NCBI GenBank assembly: GCA_050014815.1
Contig: JBEKCP010000117.1
Location: forward strand, 1 to 11,470
Reading direction: 5' to 3'
Source: JBEKCP01 sp050014815
GTDB taxonomy: Bacteria > Planctomycetota > Planctomycetia > Pirellulales > Thermoguttaceae
Length of the DNA stretch: 11,470 nt
Shown: positions 1 through 6,797 of the stretch, piece by piece
Numbering within the stretch: position 1 is the stretch's first letter
How the letters are laid out: the number at the start of each line of letters is the position of its first letter
Translations under genes and position numbers: made by a program
The notes under the pieces: model-generated
What the model was told of the DNA's origin: nothing
Database searches by the model: none
The model's input: only the letters and a program-made list of their open reading frames with translations

Positions 1-1
1 G

Positions 2-325
2 ACCATTTCCACGGGCCTGCTGCTGGGCGCCATCAAGGCGAGGGTCGAGGAGTTCAGCTTCGCGCTGGCGGTGATCCTTACTCCGGCGGTCATCGGACGC
101 GAAGTGTGGCGGCTAATCAAGGCCCGGCACGAAGCCGGCGGCGCCGCCGTGACCTGGAGCGATTTCGCTCCCAGCCTCTTGGGCATGGTCCTCGCTTTTC
201 TCGCGGGCCTGCTGGCGCTTCGGTGGCTCTCCCGTTGGCTGGAGCGTGGCCGCTGGTATCTCTTCGGCGTCTATTGCCTCGTGGCCGCGGCGGCCGTCTT
301 CGGCCTGCATTGCCGCGGATATTGA
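2..325 (+). CDS. uppP: Undecaprenyl-diphosphate phosphatase, C-terminal part (5' truncated by the window)
   Basis: UppP (BacA) is an integral membrane enzyme that dephosphorylates undecaprenyl diphosphate, recycling the lipid carrier for peptidoglycan and other envelope polymers. The reading frame is open from base 2 and ends in TGA at 323-325, giving 107 residues. The first visible residues, TISTGLLLG, match the stretch immediately after the conserved Ser-Arg-Ser-Gly active-site motif of the family, so that motif lies just outside the window. The following EFSFALAV segment and the three hydrophobic stretches, the last ending near the C-terminus, fit the final membrane helices of UppP. The loop AGGAAVTWSDF corresponds to the periplasmic loop before the last two helices. 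The protein ends at the usual place for the family, so only the N-terminal portion is missing. I am confident of the family from the motif and hydrophobicity pattern. Catalytic competence cannot be judged from this fragment. Confidence 0.88.
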   Translation, partial: TISTGLLLGAIKARVEEFSFALAVILTPAVIGREVWRLIKARHEAGGAAVTWSDFAPSLLGMVLAFLAGLLALRWLSRWLERGRWYLFGVYCLVAAAAVFGLHCRGY

Positions 326-427
326 TGGCCCGAGGCTCTGTTGTCTGCTAGATGTGAAGGGAGCCGAGCACGCGGGCGGGCGTGAAAATCAGATCTGCTC
401 GCCCGACGAGTTGCTGGAGGCGGTCCT

Positions 428-625
428 ATGAATGATCCCATTGTTGACGAGGTTCGCCGCTACCGAATGGAGCACACCCGCAAGTTTGGCGGCGACTTGA
501 ATTTGATCTGCGAGGACTTGCGCCGCATTCAGCGCGAGTCCGGGTGCGAGGTCGTTCGCCGCCCGCCGAAGCTGCTCGTGTCAACAAAGCAGAGCAAGGC
601 TCAGGAACCTGGCGAGTCTCGTTGA
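428..625 (+). CDS. Small conserved hypothetical protein (65 aa)
   Basis: This small charged protein has no recognised domain. It begins MNDPIVDEVRRYRMEHTRKF, continues with an acidic and basic helix-like segment (GGDLNLICEDLRRIQRES), and ends in a basic, proline-containing tail that looks disordered. It has no signal peptide and no membrane segment, so it should be cytosolic. The start is well supported: GGAGG at 416-420 lies seven bases before the ATG. Similar short proteins beginning MN-PIV-EVR are, from memory, common in planctomycete and cyanobacterial genomes, sometimes next to toxin-like genes, but I know of no assigned function and propose none. The next gene, a TPR protein, starts 41 bases downstream on the same strand, so the two probably share a transcript. 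The gap to uppP upstream is about 100 bases and shows no strong terminator. Confidence 0.72.
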   Translation: MNDPIVDEVRRYRMEHTRKFGGDLNLICEDLRRIQRESGCEVVRRPPKLLVSTKQSKAQEPGESR

Positions 626-666
626 GCGTTGCTTGACGCAATCCACGCGAATCAATACGGCAGCCC

Positions 667-1197
667 ATGAGCGAACAAATCGAAGCTCTCATTGCCGCCG
701 AGCACTGGAAAGCGGCCCGCCGCGCGATTCGACGCAGACTGCGAAAGGAGCCGAACAGCCACTGGCTCATAACACGACTTTCCCTGACGTACTATGAGGA
801 GCGGGATTACGAAACGGCTTGGACTTATTCGCAACAGGCCCTCGGGTTGGCGCCTCGTTGCCCACTGGTGCTTTGGGACTATGCCGGGACGCTGGATATG
901 CTCGGCCGTACAGCAGAGGCAATCGCGGTTTACCGTCGCTTGGTTCGGCGAGACCTGGGTTCGTTGGCGTATGGCAAGTGTGGCGAGGGGCTGGCACGGG
1001 CACGAGGCCTTTTAGCCGACTGCCTGTATCGGTTAGCGCTGTGCTATCGTGAGTTAGGCCGATTCAAGCGGTCGGCCAAGTTCTTCGAGCAGCATTTGGC
1101 CCAACGCGGTCCCGGCTGCCGTTCGATTTATCCGCTGGCGCAGGTCCGGAAGAAGTACAAGGAACTACGTAGCCGCCAACACGAGCACGCCCGCTGA
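667..1197 (+). CDS. Tetratricopeptide-repeat protein (176 aa)
   Basis: This is a soluble, probably all-helical scaffold protein built from tetratricopeptide repeats, which usually bind protein partners. At least three repeat-like units are visible: about residues 33-63 (HWLITRLSLTYYEERDYETA region), 67-96 (LWDYAGTLDMLGRTAEAIAV region) and 117-146 (ADCLYRLALCYRELGRFKRS region). Each has the TPR spacing of small and aromatic positions. The N-terminal helix (residues 3-28) is very arginine-rich. The C-terminus, with RGPG near 147-150 and a basic RKKYKELRSR tail, resembles the end of a TPR family I have seen in planctomycetes and cyanobacteria. There is no signal peptide. ATG at 667 is the only usable start, because an in-frame stop lies at 634-636 with no other start codon between. 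The ribosome site before it is poor, so translation may depend on the 65-aa gene just upstream. The binding partner is unknown. Confidence 0.82.
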   Translation: MSEQIEALIAAEHWKAARRAIRRRLRKEPNSHWLITRLSLTYYEERDYETAWTYSQQALGLAPRCPLVLWDYAGTLDMLGRTAEAIAVYRRLVRRDLGSLAYGKCGEGLARARGLLADCLYRLALCYRELGRFKRSAKFFEQHLAQRGPGCRSIYPLAQVRKKYKELRSRQHEHAR

Positions 1198-1238
1198 ACC
1201 GTCTTCGGCGGCAGATACAGAATACGCCGACAAGGCTG

Positions 1239-1409
1239 CTTTTCTCTAGCCCAGTCGTTTACGACTGGGGCCGGGAAACGACCATTCCCTTTTCTTCTTC
1301 AGCCCCTTTAGGGGCGGGGGCTGTCGCTGCGCCCCTAAAGGGGCTGAAGATAAAAACTGCGGTGGCCGTTCCTGCGCCCCAGGCGTAGAACGCCTGGGCT
1401 AGAGAAAAG
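1239..1409. repeat. Nested palindromic (REP/MITE-like) element between convergent genes
   Basis: A 171-bp stretch has near-complete dyad symmetry. The outer arms are 16-bp perfect inverted repeats (1239-1254 and 1394-1409, containing CTCTAGCCCAG and its complement). Each arm runs into its own short hairpin: stem 1250-1258/1261-1269 with a TT loop, and stem 1378-1386/1390-1398 with an AGA loop. The centre is a 21-bp perfect inverted repeat (1296-1316/1330-1350, 13-base loop), and each of its arms is itself a small palindrome of the GCCCC-TTTA-GGGGC type. The flanks between outer and inner arms are loosely complementary. It encodes no protein. It ends six bases before the stop codon of the minus-strand methyltransferase and begins 41 bases after the TPR gene, so it may also act as a two-way terminator. 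The REP or non-autonomous mobile nature is inferred from structure. Confidence 0.8.
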
Positions 1410-1415
1410 GTCGGA

Positions 1416-3296
1416 CTATTTCAAATACCAGCGGCCGGGCGGCTGCGGCCGGGACGTGGCACGGCGGGGCTGCCGCACCTCCCGGGCCAACTCCCGCAAG
1501 AGCGCCTCGAAGTCGTGCGGCTCCATCCGGCCGCGCCGGACCAGCCGGCTCACGAGATCGTCGTAGATGCGGTCCTTCGTCGCGCCCGAATGGACCGCCA
1601 GGTATTCGCGGACGATCTGCCGCGCAAGGTCGCGGAAGGGAGTGGATTGCGTCGTCCCGGTGCGAAGCCGGGCACCAACGGAACGTTGGTCGCGGCTCTT
1701 CTGGAAGTTCACCACCAGGTCCCGTTTCGTCGCCTTGTCGCTCATGAGCTGATTGAAGGACTTCTGGCGGGTGTCGATCGACAGGGTGGAATCGGCCGGA
1801 TCGGCGGAGAAGCCGGCCTCCGCCATGACGTCTTGGACGTGCGCCCAGGTGCCGCCCGCGGCGTCGTGATAGCAGAGGCTCAGCCAGCGGCCGGGCTTCA
1901 GCACGCGATGGCACTCGCCCATGGCGCGCCGCATGGCCTCGGCCCAGTCGGCCTCGGTCTTGCCGCGGGCGGCGTTGACCACGATCTCCTCCGCGTGCCA
2001 GTCAGGTTCCAGCCCCAGCCACGACTCCCAGACGAAGTTCAACTCCCCGTACTGGACGTTGTCGGCGTACGGCGGGTCGGTGAAGATGTAGTCGATCGAG
2101 TCGGACGGGATGTCGAGTTGCCGGGCGTCGGCCGTGGCAACGGCCAGCTCGGCCGGGGCAGGCAATGCGGCGCGGATGGCGGCGTAACCCCGCACCATCG
2201 CCCGCACCTTTCCCTCGTACCATTTGCCCGCGTTGATCTCGCGGCGGATCGGCGGCACGTAGTACGTTCCAACGAGGAGCATGTTGGGGAAGGTGGAGCG
2301 GGGGCTCCAGCGTTGCATCTTGCTGGCGGCCAGCGAGATGGCGGTCAAGGCGAACAGGGCCCGCTCGGCCAAGGGCGAGGCGACGGCCGCGCTCCGCAAG
2401 GCGGCCAGCGCCCATAGGTTCCGCTTCGTGTAGAGGTCGGCCACGGTCCCGATGCCCGCGGGCCGCAGATCCGTCCGCCAGCGGGCGAAGCTTGTGGGGA
2501 AGCTCTCGGGCGGCCACCAGTGCGGGATGCCGTGACGCTCTATTTCACCGAGCTTGCCGAGGTCGTATTTCTCGAAGTACCGGCGTTTGCGGGGGTCCGG
2601 GTCGTCGTGCCGCCGCTGGGCCACCTCGGGCCGACATCCGCCGGCACACCGGTACGTCGCCAGGACGGGGATCGCCCCGAGCTTCGTGCCGCGCGTGCGG
2701 ATCTCTTCGACGCGGCCGGCGGCCAGGCAGTGCGGACAGGCGGCGAGGAACTTGGGCCGCCCGGCCGCCGTCCGGCCCTCGGCCGACGGACAGTCCACCA
2801 GCGGGACCCGCCTCAGGCACCCCGGGCAGGCGAACTGCTCGCTGGAGACCACCGACTGTGTGCTGGCCGGGCCGTCGCAGCGGTCGCAACGCGTCTCATA
2901 AAGCCAATCCAACTCGGGCCGGGCCGCGGCCAGAACGTCGCCCAAGGCTGCCGCCACCTCCGCCGGATCGGCCGGCGTCGAGTAGTTCCTCGCAATGAAG
3001 GCCGCCGCGGGACTCCGATCCAGGGCCACCGCCTTCCTTCCTTCCAGCACGGCCGCCAGGGCCGTTCCCCCCGACCCGCAGAACGGATCCAGCACAAGGT
3101 CGCCCGGCCGGGTGTAATGGCGGATGTACCGGCGGATGGCGTCGTGGGGCTTCTTGCCCTGGTGGTACGAGTGCATCGCGTAGACCGCGGTGGCCTTGCT
3201 CGCCGTGAGGCTCTCCAAGAAGGCGGGCACGTCGTGGCCGTCGGCGGCCGGATCGTAGGGCGTGGCGTGTGCCGTGACGAACTGCCGGAGATTCAT
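1416..3296 (-). CDS. DNA methyltransferase (N4/N6-type) with zinc-ribbon-like insert (626 aa)
   Basis: This is a predicted SAM-dependent DNA amino-methyltransferase. The SAM-binding motif, LDPFCGSGGT, is at about residues 69-78, preceded by the YAMHSYHQGKKP and RRYIRHYTRPGD segments often seen ahead of it. The catalytic motif TDPPY is at 406-410, after ADARQLDIPSDSIDYIF. The order SAM motif, long insert, DPPY resembles the alpha class, where the insert carries target recognition. Four cysteine pairs lie in the insert: C137/C140, C157/C160, C187/C190 and C217/C221, suggesting one or two zinc ribbons. The C-terminal 100 residues are basic. The start at 3296 is preferred because CAGAGG lies eight bases upstream. 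A longer open frame exists (to 3551), but those 85 residues overlap the upstream gene and look non-coding. It follows the restriction-modification gene after 68 bases, so the two are probably co-transcribed. Target base and sequence are unknown. Confidence 0.85.
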   Translation of the reverse strand: MNLRQFVTAHATPYDPAADGHDVPAFLESLTASKATAVYAMHSYHQGKKPHDAIRRYIRHYTRPGDLVLDPFCGSGGTALAAVLEGRKAVALDRSPAAAFIARNYSTPADPAEVAAALGDVLAAARPELDWLYETRCDRCDGPASTQSVVSSEQFACPGCLRRVPLVDCPSAEGRTAAGRPKFLAACPHCLAAGRVEEIRTRGTKLGAIPVLATYRCAGGCRPEVAQRRHDDPDPRKRRYFEKYDLGKLGEIERHGIPHWWPPESFPTSFARWRTDLRPAGIGTVADLYTKRNLWALAALRSAAVASPLAERALFALTAISLAASKMQRWSPRSTFPNMLLVGTYYVPPIRREINAGKWYEGKVRAMVRGYAAIRAALPAPAELAVATADARQLDIPSDSIDYIFTDPPYADNVQYGELNFVWESWLGLEPDWHAEEIVVNAARGKTEADWAEAMRRAMGECHRVLKPGRWLSLCYHDAAGGTWAHVQDVMAEAGFSADPADSTLSIDTRQKSFNQLMSDKATKRDLVVNFQKSRDQRSVGARLRTGTTQSTPFRDLARQIVREYLAVHSGATKDRIYDDLVSRLVRRGRMEPHDFEALLRELAREVRQPRRATSRPQPPGRWYLK

Positions 3297-3304
3297 GGCC
3301 CGGG

Positions 3305-3310
3305 CCTCTG
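3305..3310 (-). promoter_or_regulatory. Ribosome binding site that sets the methyltransferase start
   Basis: Read on the minus strand, CAGAGG lies eight bases before the ATG at 3296-3294. It favours this start over upstream in-frame codons that overlap the preceding gene. Confidence 0.5.
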
Positions 3311-3364
3311 GGCAGTGCCGCAGTTTGACGGCCCCGTCGAAAAACAGCGACCGATATCCTACGG

Positions 3365-6300
3365 CTAGCGCAACGGCCAGCCACCGTGTTGGCCGATCAT
3401 TTCGTCGATCTCGGCCATCAGGCGAATGGTCTCGTTGAGGGCGACGACGATTTTCTGGTAGTGCTGCGTATCCTCGTAGGTCAGCTTCCGCCCTTTGCGG
3501 TCTTTCAGCCATTTGTCGCAGACCTGGTATCCGCCGACGTGGAACTCCCATACCGCCTTGGGCACGCCGCCGAAGTATTGCGTCTTGTTGATCCAGACGC
3601 GTCCGCCTTTCTCCGTGTATTGCAACTTCTCCACGACGTCGTCGCCCTTGATGGCCCAGTCGGTCACGAAGTCCTGGAGCTTGGGCGATTCCAACAGGTG
3701 AAAGGTCACCAAGTCGGCCCCTTTGGCGACCAGGGCGCGGAATAGTTCGACGTCGGTCGTCAACGGAAGACGCGGAAAGTCGATCTTGAGGAATTCGGCG
3801 TAACGGGCGCGGTACGTCGGAGAGTGGAGCACCGCATAGGCGTAATGGAAAATGTCCTCGGGACCAACAGTCTTGCGCAGGTCCCCCCCCTTTTCGGAAA
3901 CGAACTGCAGGCCGAGCTTCGACCGGATGGCGTCGACGAACTTGGCGGAGAGGTTAGCGGCGAGGCCGTTCTCGTGCGCGAAGAGGTCCGGAGGCAGATT
4001 GCCGTTGGGGTAGAGGTAAAGCGGCAAGTTGAGGCTGCTGCCGCGATAGAAGAGGTTGTGATCGCAAATCTGCTGCGTGCAAAATACCAGATCCCATGAT
4101 CCGCTGGTTACCAGTCCGGCACGTCCAACGCAGAGTGCAAGGTTCGGCTGCTGGAGGTGGCGCATCACGTCCGTCCGCGGCCAATCCACCATCGAGGGGT
4201 GATAGAGCAAGAAGCGAGTGTCGCACGGATGGTATAAGTAACGCGTGACCGTCGGTCGCCATTGGCGAACTTTGCGCAACGCTGCCCGTGCCTCGCCCAG
4301 TTTCCACCCGCGGGTATCTCCGGGGGCGTAGTTCCGGACGGATTTCGCGCCAAAGAACTTGGCGCGAACGTCGGCGTCTGACAGTTCCGGGTCGAGGAAC
4401 TGCTCAATGCGATGCACGACCGCGTCCCGATCGGAGTCAACGACCAAACTGTCGCGCGACGTCTGCACGCCGTTCGAGCCGACGGGGAAAACCTCGTTAA
4501 CGCGCCAGCCTTCGTGGTACTCACTCTGCGACCGGCGTTTCACCGGCACGAATTGGTAGAACGGCCCGCTTGGCGAGATCTGCCGCCATTTAGTCGTGCC
4601 AACGTCATTCTCGCTGAGTTCCTCATATTTTGCGGCCCGGTCGCCCCAGACGTCGGCGTAGTGGATGCTCCCTGGGCCTTTTTCGCCGTGCTTGACAAAC
4701 AGCGCGATAGCCACGCCCTGCGTAATGTCGAAGACGTTCTGATCCGCGCCGCCATCGGGTGCCGTCTCGCGGCGTTTGGCGTTGCCGTGCAAGTTGAGAA
4801 TATAGATGTCGTCGAATGTGTTCTGCAAATGGCGGCGCATGCCACGGAAAGTCGGACTATCAAGGTAACTGTGGTCCGTGATGAACGCAAGGATGCCGCA
4901 CCCCGTGCGCTCGACGCGCCACTGGCCGAAGCGGAGGAACTTGATGTAGTCGTTCTTGACCCACACTTTCTTCTCGCCAAGCGGCTTACCGTCCACCAAG
5001 CGATAGTCCGCAAGGAGCCGAGTGATCCACTCGCCACGGTTGGCGGAGACGCCCTTATACGGCGGGTTGCCGAGAACGACAAGAATCGGTTTGTCGCGTT
5101 TGATCTTGGCCGCGGCGTTGGCCTCCTCCGCAATCCAGCCGGCAAAGAGATGTTCAGCCTGCTTTGCGGCTTCCTCCAACGTGTTGGTTAGATAGATGCC
5201 AAGCCGCTGGTCGGAGTCGAACTGGTAGCCCGTTTCCGCCAACTGCATCCCGAGCTTCAGATGTGCGACCGCGTACGGGGCCATGAGCAACTCGAATCCG
5301 AACACGCGATTCAGCAGGTGTTTGGCGACGTAGTTATCCCATGCACCGACCTGCCTGCCAAACCCCTGGCGAATCTGCTCGATGACGAAATAAAGAAAGG
5401 TGGCCGTGCCTACGGCCGGGTCGAGAATGAGCGTGCTTTCATCGGCCAGACCCTTCGGGCGGTCGAATCGAGTTTTCAGCAGGTAATCGATTGAGCGGAC
5501 GATGTAACGGGCGACCGGCGCGGGCGTATAGTACACCCCGCGCAATTGGCGCAGTTTCGGATCGTACGCTGCCAGGAAGGTTTCGTAGAAGTGGACCACA
5601 GGGTCCTCCCTGCCCTTGCCTTTGCCGAAGTCCGCCAGTATCTCAGCCATGTCGGCATGCTTGAGCAGCTCGACAATATCATCTACGGCCCAGGCGACGG
5701 AGTCGGGCATGTCCACACCGGCAATCTCTGCAAATAGCTTGCGAAGGAATGGATTGGTCTTGGGCAAGTCAAAGGCCGCCATCTCGCGCGAGAACGGCTT
5801 GCCGGGTCGCGCATGCACCCGCGCAGCAAACAAGCCGTAGGCCAGCGTTTGGGCGAATATGTCGGCAAACTGTTTTTCGTCCAGACCTGGGATGAGCGTT
5901 TTGCGGAACGCGGCAAGCCAGTTGTGCAGCCAGCCTTCTTCCTTCTCGTGCTCGAACGTGTTGACCATCAAGCCACGGATGATGCGAGTCATGCCGGCCA
6001 TGCGCTGGGCTAGCTCCCTGGCGGAGGCGACGGTCAGGGCGGGCTGCTCAAAGAAGGCGGTGAGCAACCGCGTGAGTTGCTGTTCGCCGTCAGGCGACGG
6101 TTTGACCTTCCCTTTGGCGTCCACCTCAGCGGCGCGCACAACCAACCGCCTCTCGCCGACGACGAACCAGCGGAATTGCAGGTAGTCGGTGAGCAGCCAG
6201 TTCGGCAGGCCGTCGCGGTAGCGGAGGAACTGCTCGCCATGCGGCCCCTTGCCGTGCTCCATCTCGTCGAGATTCGTGCCAATATCCTTGGTCTCGACGT

Positions 6301-6523
6301 GACCAACGGGCACGCCCTTGCGGACGACCTGGAAGTCGGGGCTGCCGCAAAGGATTCTCTTCGGCTCATTTGTGGCCGCGATGCCCCTGGCCGCCGACTC
6401 AAGCAACGATTTCAGGGCGGGGCGGTGGGTGTGCTCGGTCGCGTCGCCGGACGCGTGTTCCTTCCGAATCGCGGCCAAGTACCCGGTAAAGTCCATCCCG
6501 CCGCTGGTCTTTCGTTTCGCCAT
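3365..6523 (-). CDS. Single-chain restriction-modification enzyme, type ISP/IIG-like: nuclease + N6-adenine methylase + specificity domain (1052 aa)
   Basis: This is a predicted combined restriction and modification enzyme. The N-terminal 120 residues look like a PD-(D/E)xK nuclease: SPDF (D63), then HVETKD (E77, K79) with the expected spacing. A helical linker follows (about 145-325). The methylase core has YYTP at 331-334 (motif X region), LDPAVGTATF at 367-376 (SAM motif I) and GNPPY at 485-489 (motif IV, typical of N6-adenine methylases). The C-terminal half, ending with VWEFHVGGYQVCDKWLKDRK at about 991-1010, resembles the type ISP C-terminal specificity domain. No helicase motifs are present, unlike LlaGI and LlaBIII, which are about 1,600 residues; the length is closer to MmeI-like type IIL/IIG enzymes. 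Start 6523 is chosen for GGGAGG eight bases upstream. An alternative ATG at 6607 would add 28 residues of unlikely sequence. It is the first gene of the minus-strand operon and visibly less GC-rich than its neighbours, suggesting transfer. Confidence 0.86.
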   Translation of the reverse strand: MAKRKTSGGMDFTGYLAAIRKEHASGDATEHTHRPALKSLLESAARGIAATNEPKRILCGSPDFQVVRKGVPVGHVETKDIGTNLDEMEHGKGPHGEQFLRYRDGLPNWLLTDYLQFRWFVVGERRLVVRAAEVDAKGKVKPSPDGEQQLTRLLTAFFEQPALTVASARELAQRMAGMTRIIRGLMVNTFEHEKEEGWLHNWLAAFRKTLIPGLDEKQFADIFAQTLAYGLFAARVHARPGKPFSREMAAFDLPKTNPFLRKLFAEIAGVDMPDSVAWAVDDIVELLKHADMAEILADFGKGKGREDPVVHFYETFLAAYDPKLRQLRGVYYTPAPVARYIVRSIDYLLKTRFDRPKGLADESTLILDPAVGTATFLYFVIEQIRQGFGRQVGAWDNYVAKHLLNRVFGFELLMAPYAVAHLKLGMQLAETGYQFDSDQRLGIYLTNTLEEAAKQAEHLFAGWIAEEANAAAKIKRDKPILVVLGNPPYKGVSANRGEWITRLLADYRLVDGKPLGEKKVWVKNDYIKFLRFGQWRVERTGCGILAFITDHSYLDSPTFRGMRRHLQNTFDDIYILNLHGNAKRRETAPDGGADQNVFDITQGVAIALFVKHGEKGPGSIHYADVWGDRAAKYEELSENDVGTTKWRQISPSGPFYQFVPVKRRSQSEYHEGWRVNEVFPVGSNGVQTSRDSLVVDSDRDAVVHRIEQFLDPELSDADVRAKFFGAKSVRNYAPGDTRGWKLGEARAALRKVRQWRPTVTRYLYHPCDTRFLLYHPSMVDWPRTDVMRHLQQPNLALCVGRAGLVTSGSWDLVFCTQQICDHNLFYRGSSLNLPLYLYPNGNLPPDLFAHENGLAANLSAKFVDAIRSKLGLQFVSEKGGDLRKTVGPEDIFHYAYAVLHSPTYRARYAEFLKIDFPRLPLTTDVELFRALVAKGADLVTFHLLESPKLQDFVTDWAIKGDDVVEKLQYTEKGGRVWINKTQYFGGVPKAVWEFHVGGYQVCDKWLKDRKGRKLTYEDTQHYQKIVVALNETIRLMAEIDEMIGQHGGWPLR

Positions 6524-6531
6524 GCCGTTGG

Positions 6532-6537
6532 CCTCCC
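6532..6537 (-). promoter_or_regulatory. Ribosome binding site that sets the restriction-modification start
   Basis: On the minus strand GGGAGG lies eight bases before ATG 6523-6521. The competing ATG at 6607 also has an AGGAG, but only four bases away. Both are plausible; the spacing and the start of family-like sequence favour 6523. Confidence 0.5.
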
Positions 6538-6686
6538 GGTCCGACGCTCCAGGCGATAGGATACCCCAGCGATGGAAGTTAACGCTAGGGGGACTCCTAA
6601 TCGGCATGGTGCTCCTCACGTTATCCCGTCGAATCCGAGAATTTCCGGGGCAAGCTCTATTACCTGCCGCCTGCTCGCGCCGGCAG

Positions 6687-6716
6687 TGGACGCCGGTCTC
6701 GGCGGGGCAGTATAAT
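6687..6716 (+). promoter_or_regulatory. Candidate sigma-70-type promoter for the TMTC-like/mutY pair
   Basis: A perfect TATAAT at 6711-6716 stands out in very GC-rich surroundings. An imperfect -35 (TGGACG, 6687-6692, four of six matches to TTGACA) lies 18 bases upstream. Transcription from here would start near 6723 and carry both GGGGACAGTCCCC palindromes in the leader of the downstream gene. Found by eye only. I saw no convincing promoter for the divergent restriction-modification operon in the same interval. Confidence 0.4.
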
Positions 6717-6729
6717 CCCAAATGGCGAA

Positions 6730-6780
6730 GGGGACAGTCCCCCGGGTCGTCGAACGAAAATGGGGACAGTCCCCCCGGGG
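6730..6780. repeat. Two GGGGACAGTCCCC palindromes (REP-like)
   Basis: Two copies of the odd palindrome GGGGAC-A-GTCCCC occur at 6730-6742 and 6762-6774, 32 bases apart in direct orientation. Each is followed by further C then G runs (up to 6746 and 6780). The second is preceded by AAAAT, giving an AAAATGGGGACAG string that I recall as a recurrent intergenic motif in planctomycetes and other bacteria. They lie between the candidate promoter and the start of the TMTC-like gene, so they would be transcribed into its 5' leader. Assignment to a REP family is from memory and unverified. Confidence 0.6.
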
Positions 6781-6781
6781 T

Positions 6782-6788
6782 AAGGGGA
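6782..6788 (+). promoter_or_regulatory. Ribosome binding site for the TMTC-like gene
   Basis: AAGGGGA ends nine bases before ATG 6798. It selects this start over the next in-frame ATG at 6867, which has only a weak AGGA, and over upstream codons that overlap the divergent gene. Confidence 0.45.
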
Positions 6789-6797
6789 CCGCCAGGA

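Noticed and set aside
1515..2417. 300-codon plus-strand open frame inside the methyltransferase gene
   Set aside because: It is antisense to clear catalytic motifs, has shadow-like composition in GC-rich DNA and shows no recognisable domain.
3297..3551. N-terminal extension of the methyltransferase frame by 85 residues
   Set aside because: It overlaps the C-terminal coding region of the upstream gene, is low-complexity and Arg-rich, and a ribosome site fits the ATG at 3296.
1416..6523. DISARM or BREX locus
   Set aside because: No drmA/drmB/drmC-like helicase or PLD gene and no brxC/pglZ-like gene is present; only methylase and restriction functions are seen.
6318..6797. N-terminal extension of the TMTC-like frame
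   Set aside because: It runs antisense to the nuclease domain and crosses the promoter-like region. The ribosome site and composition favour 6798.
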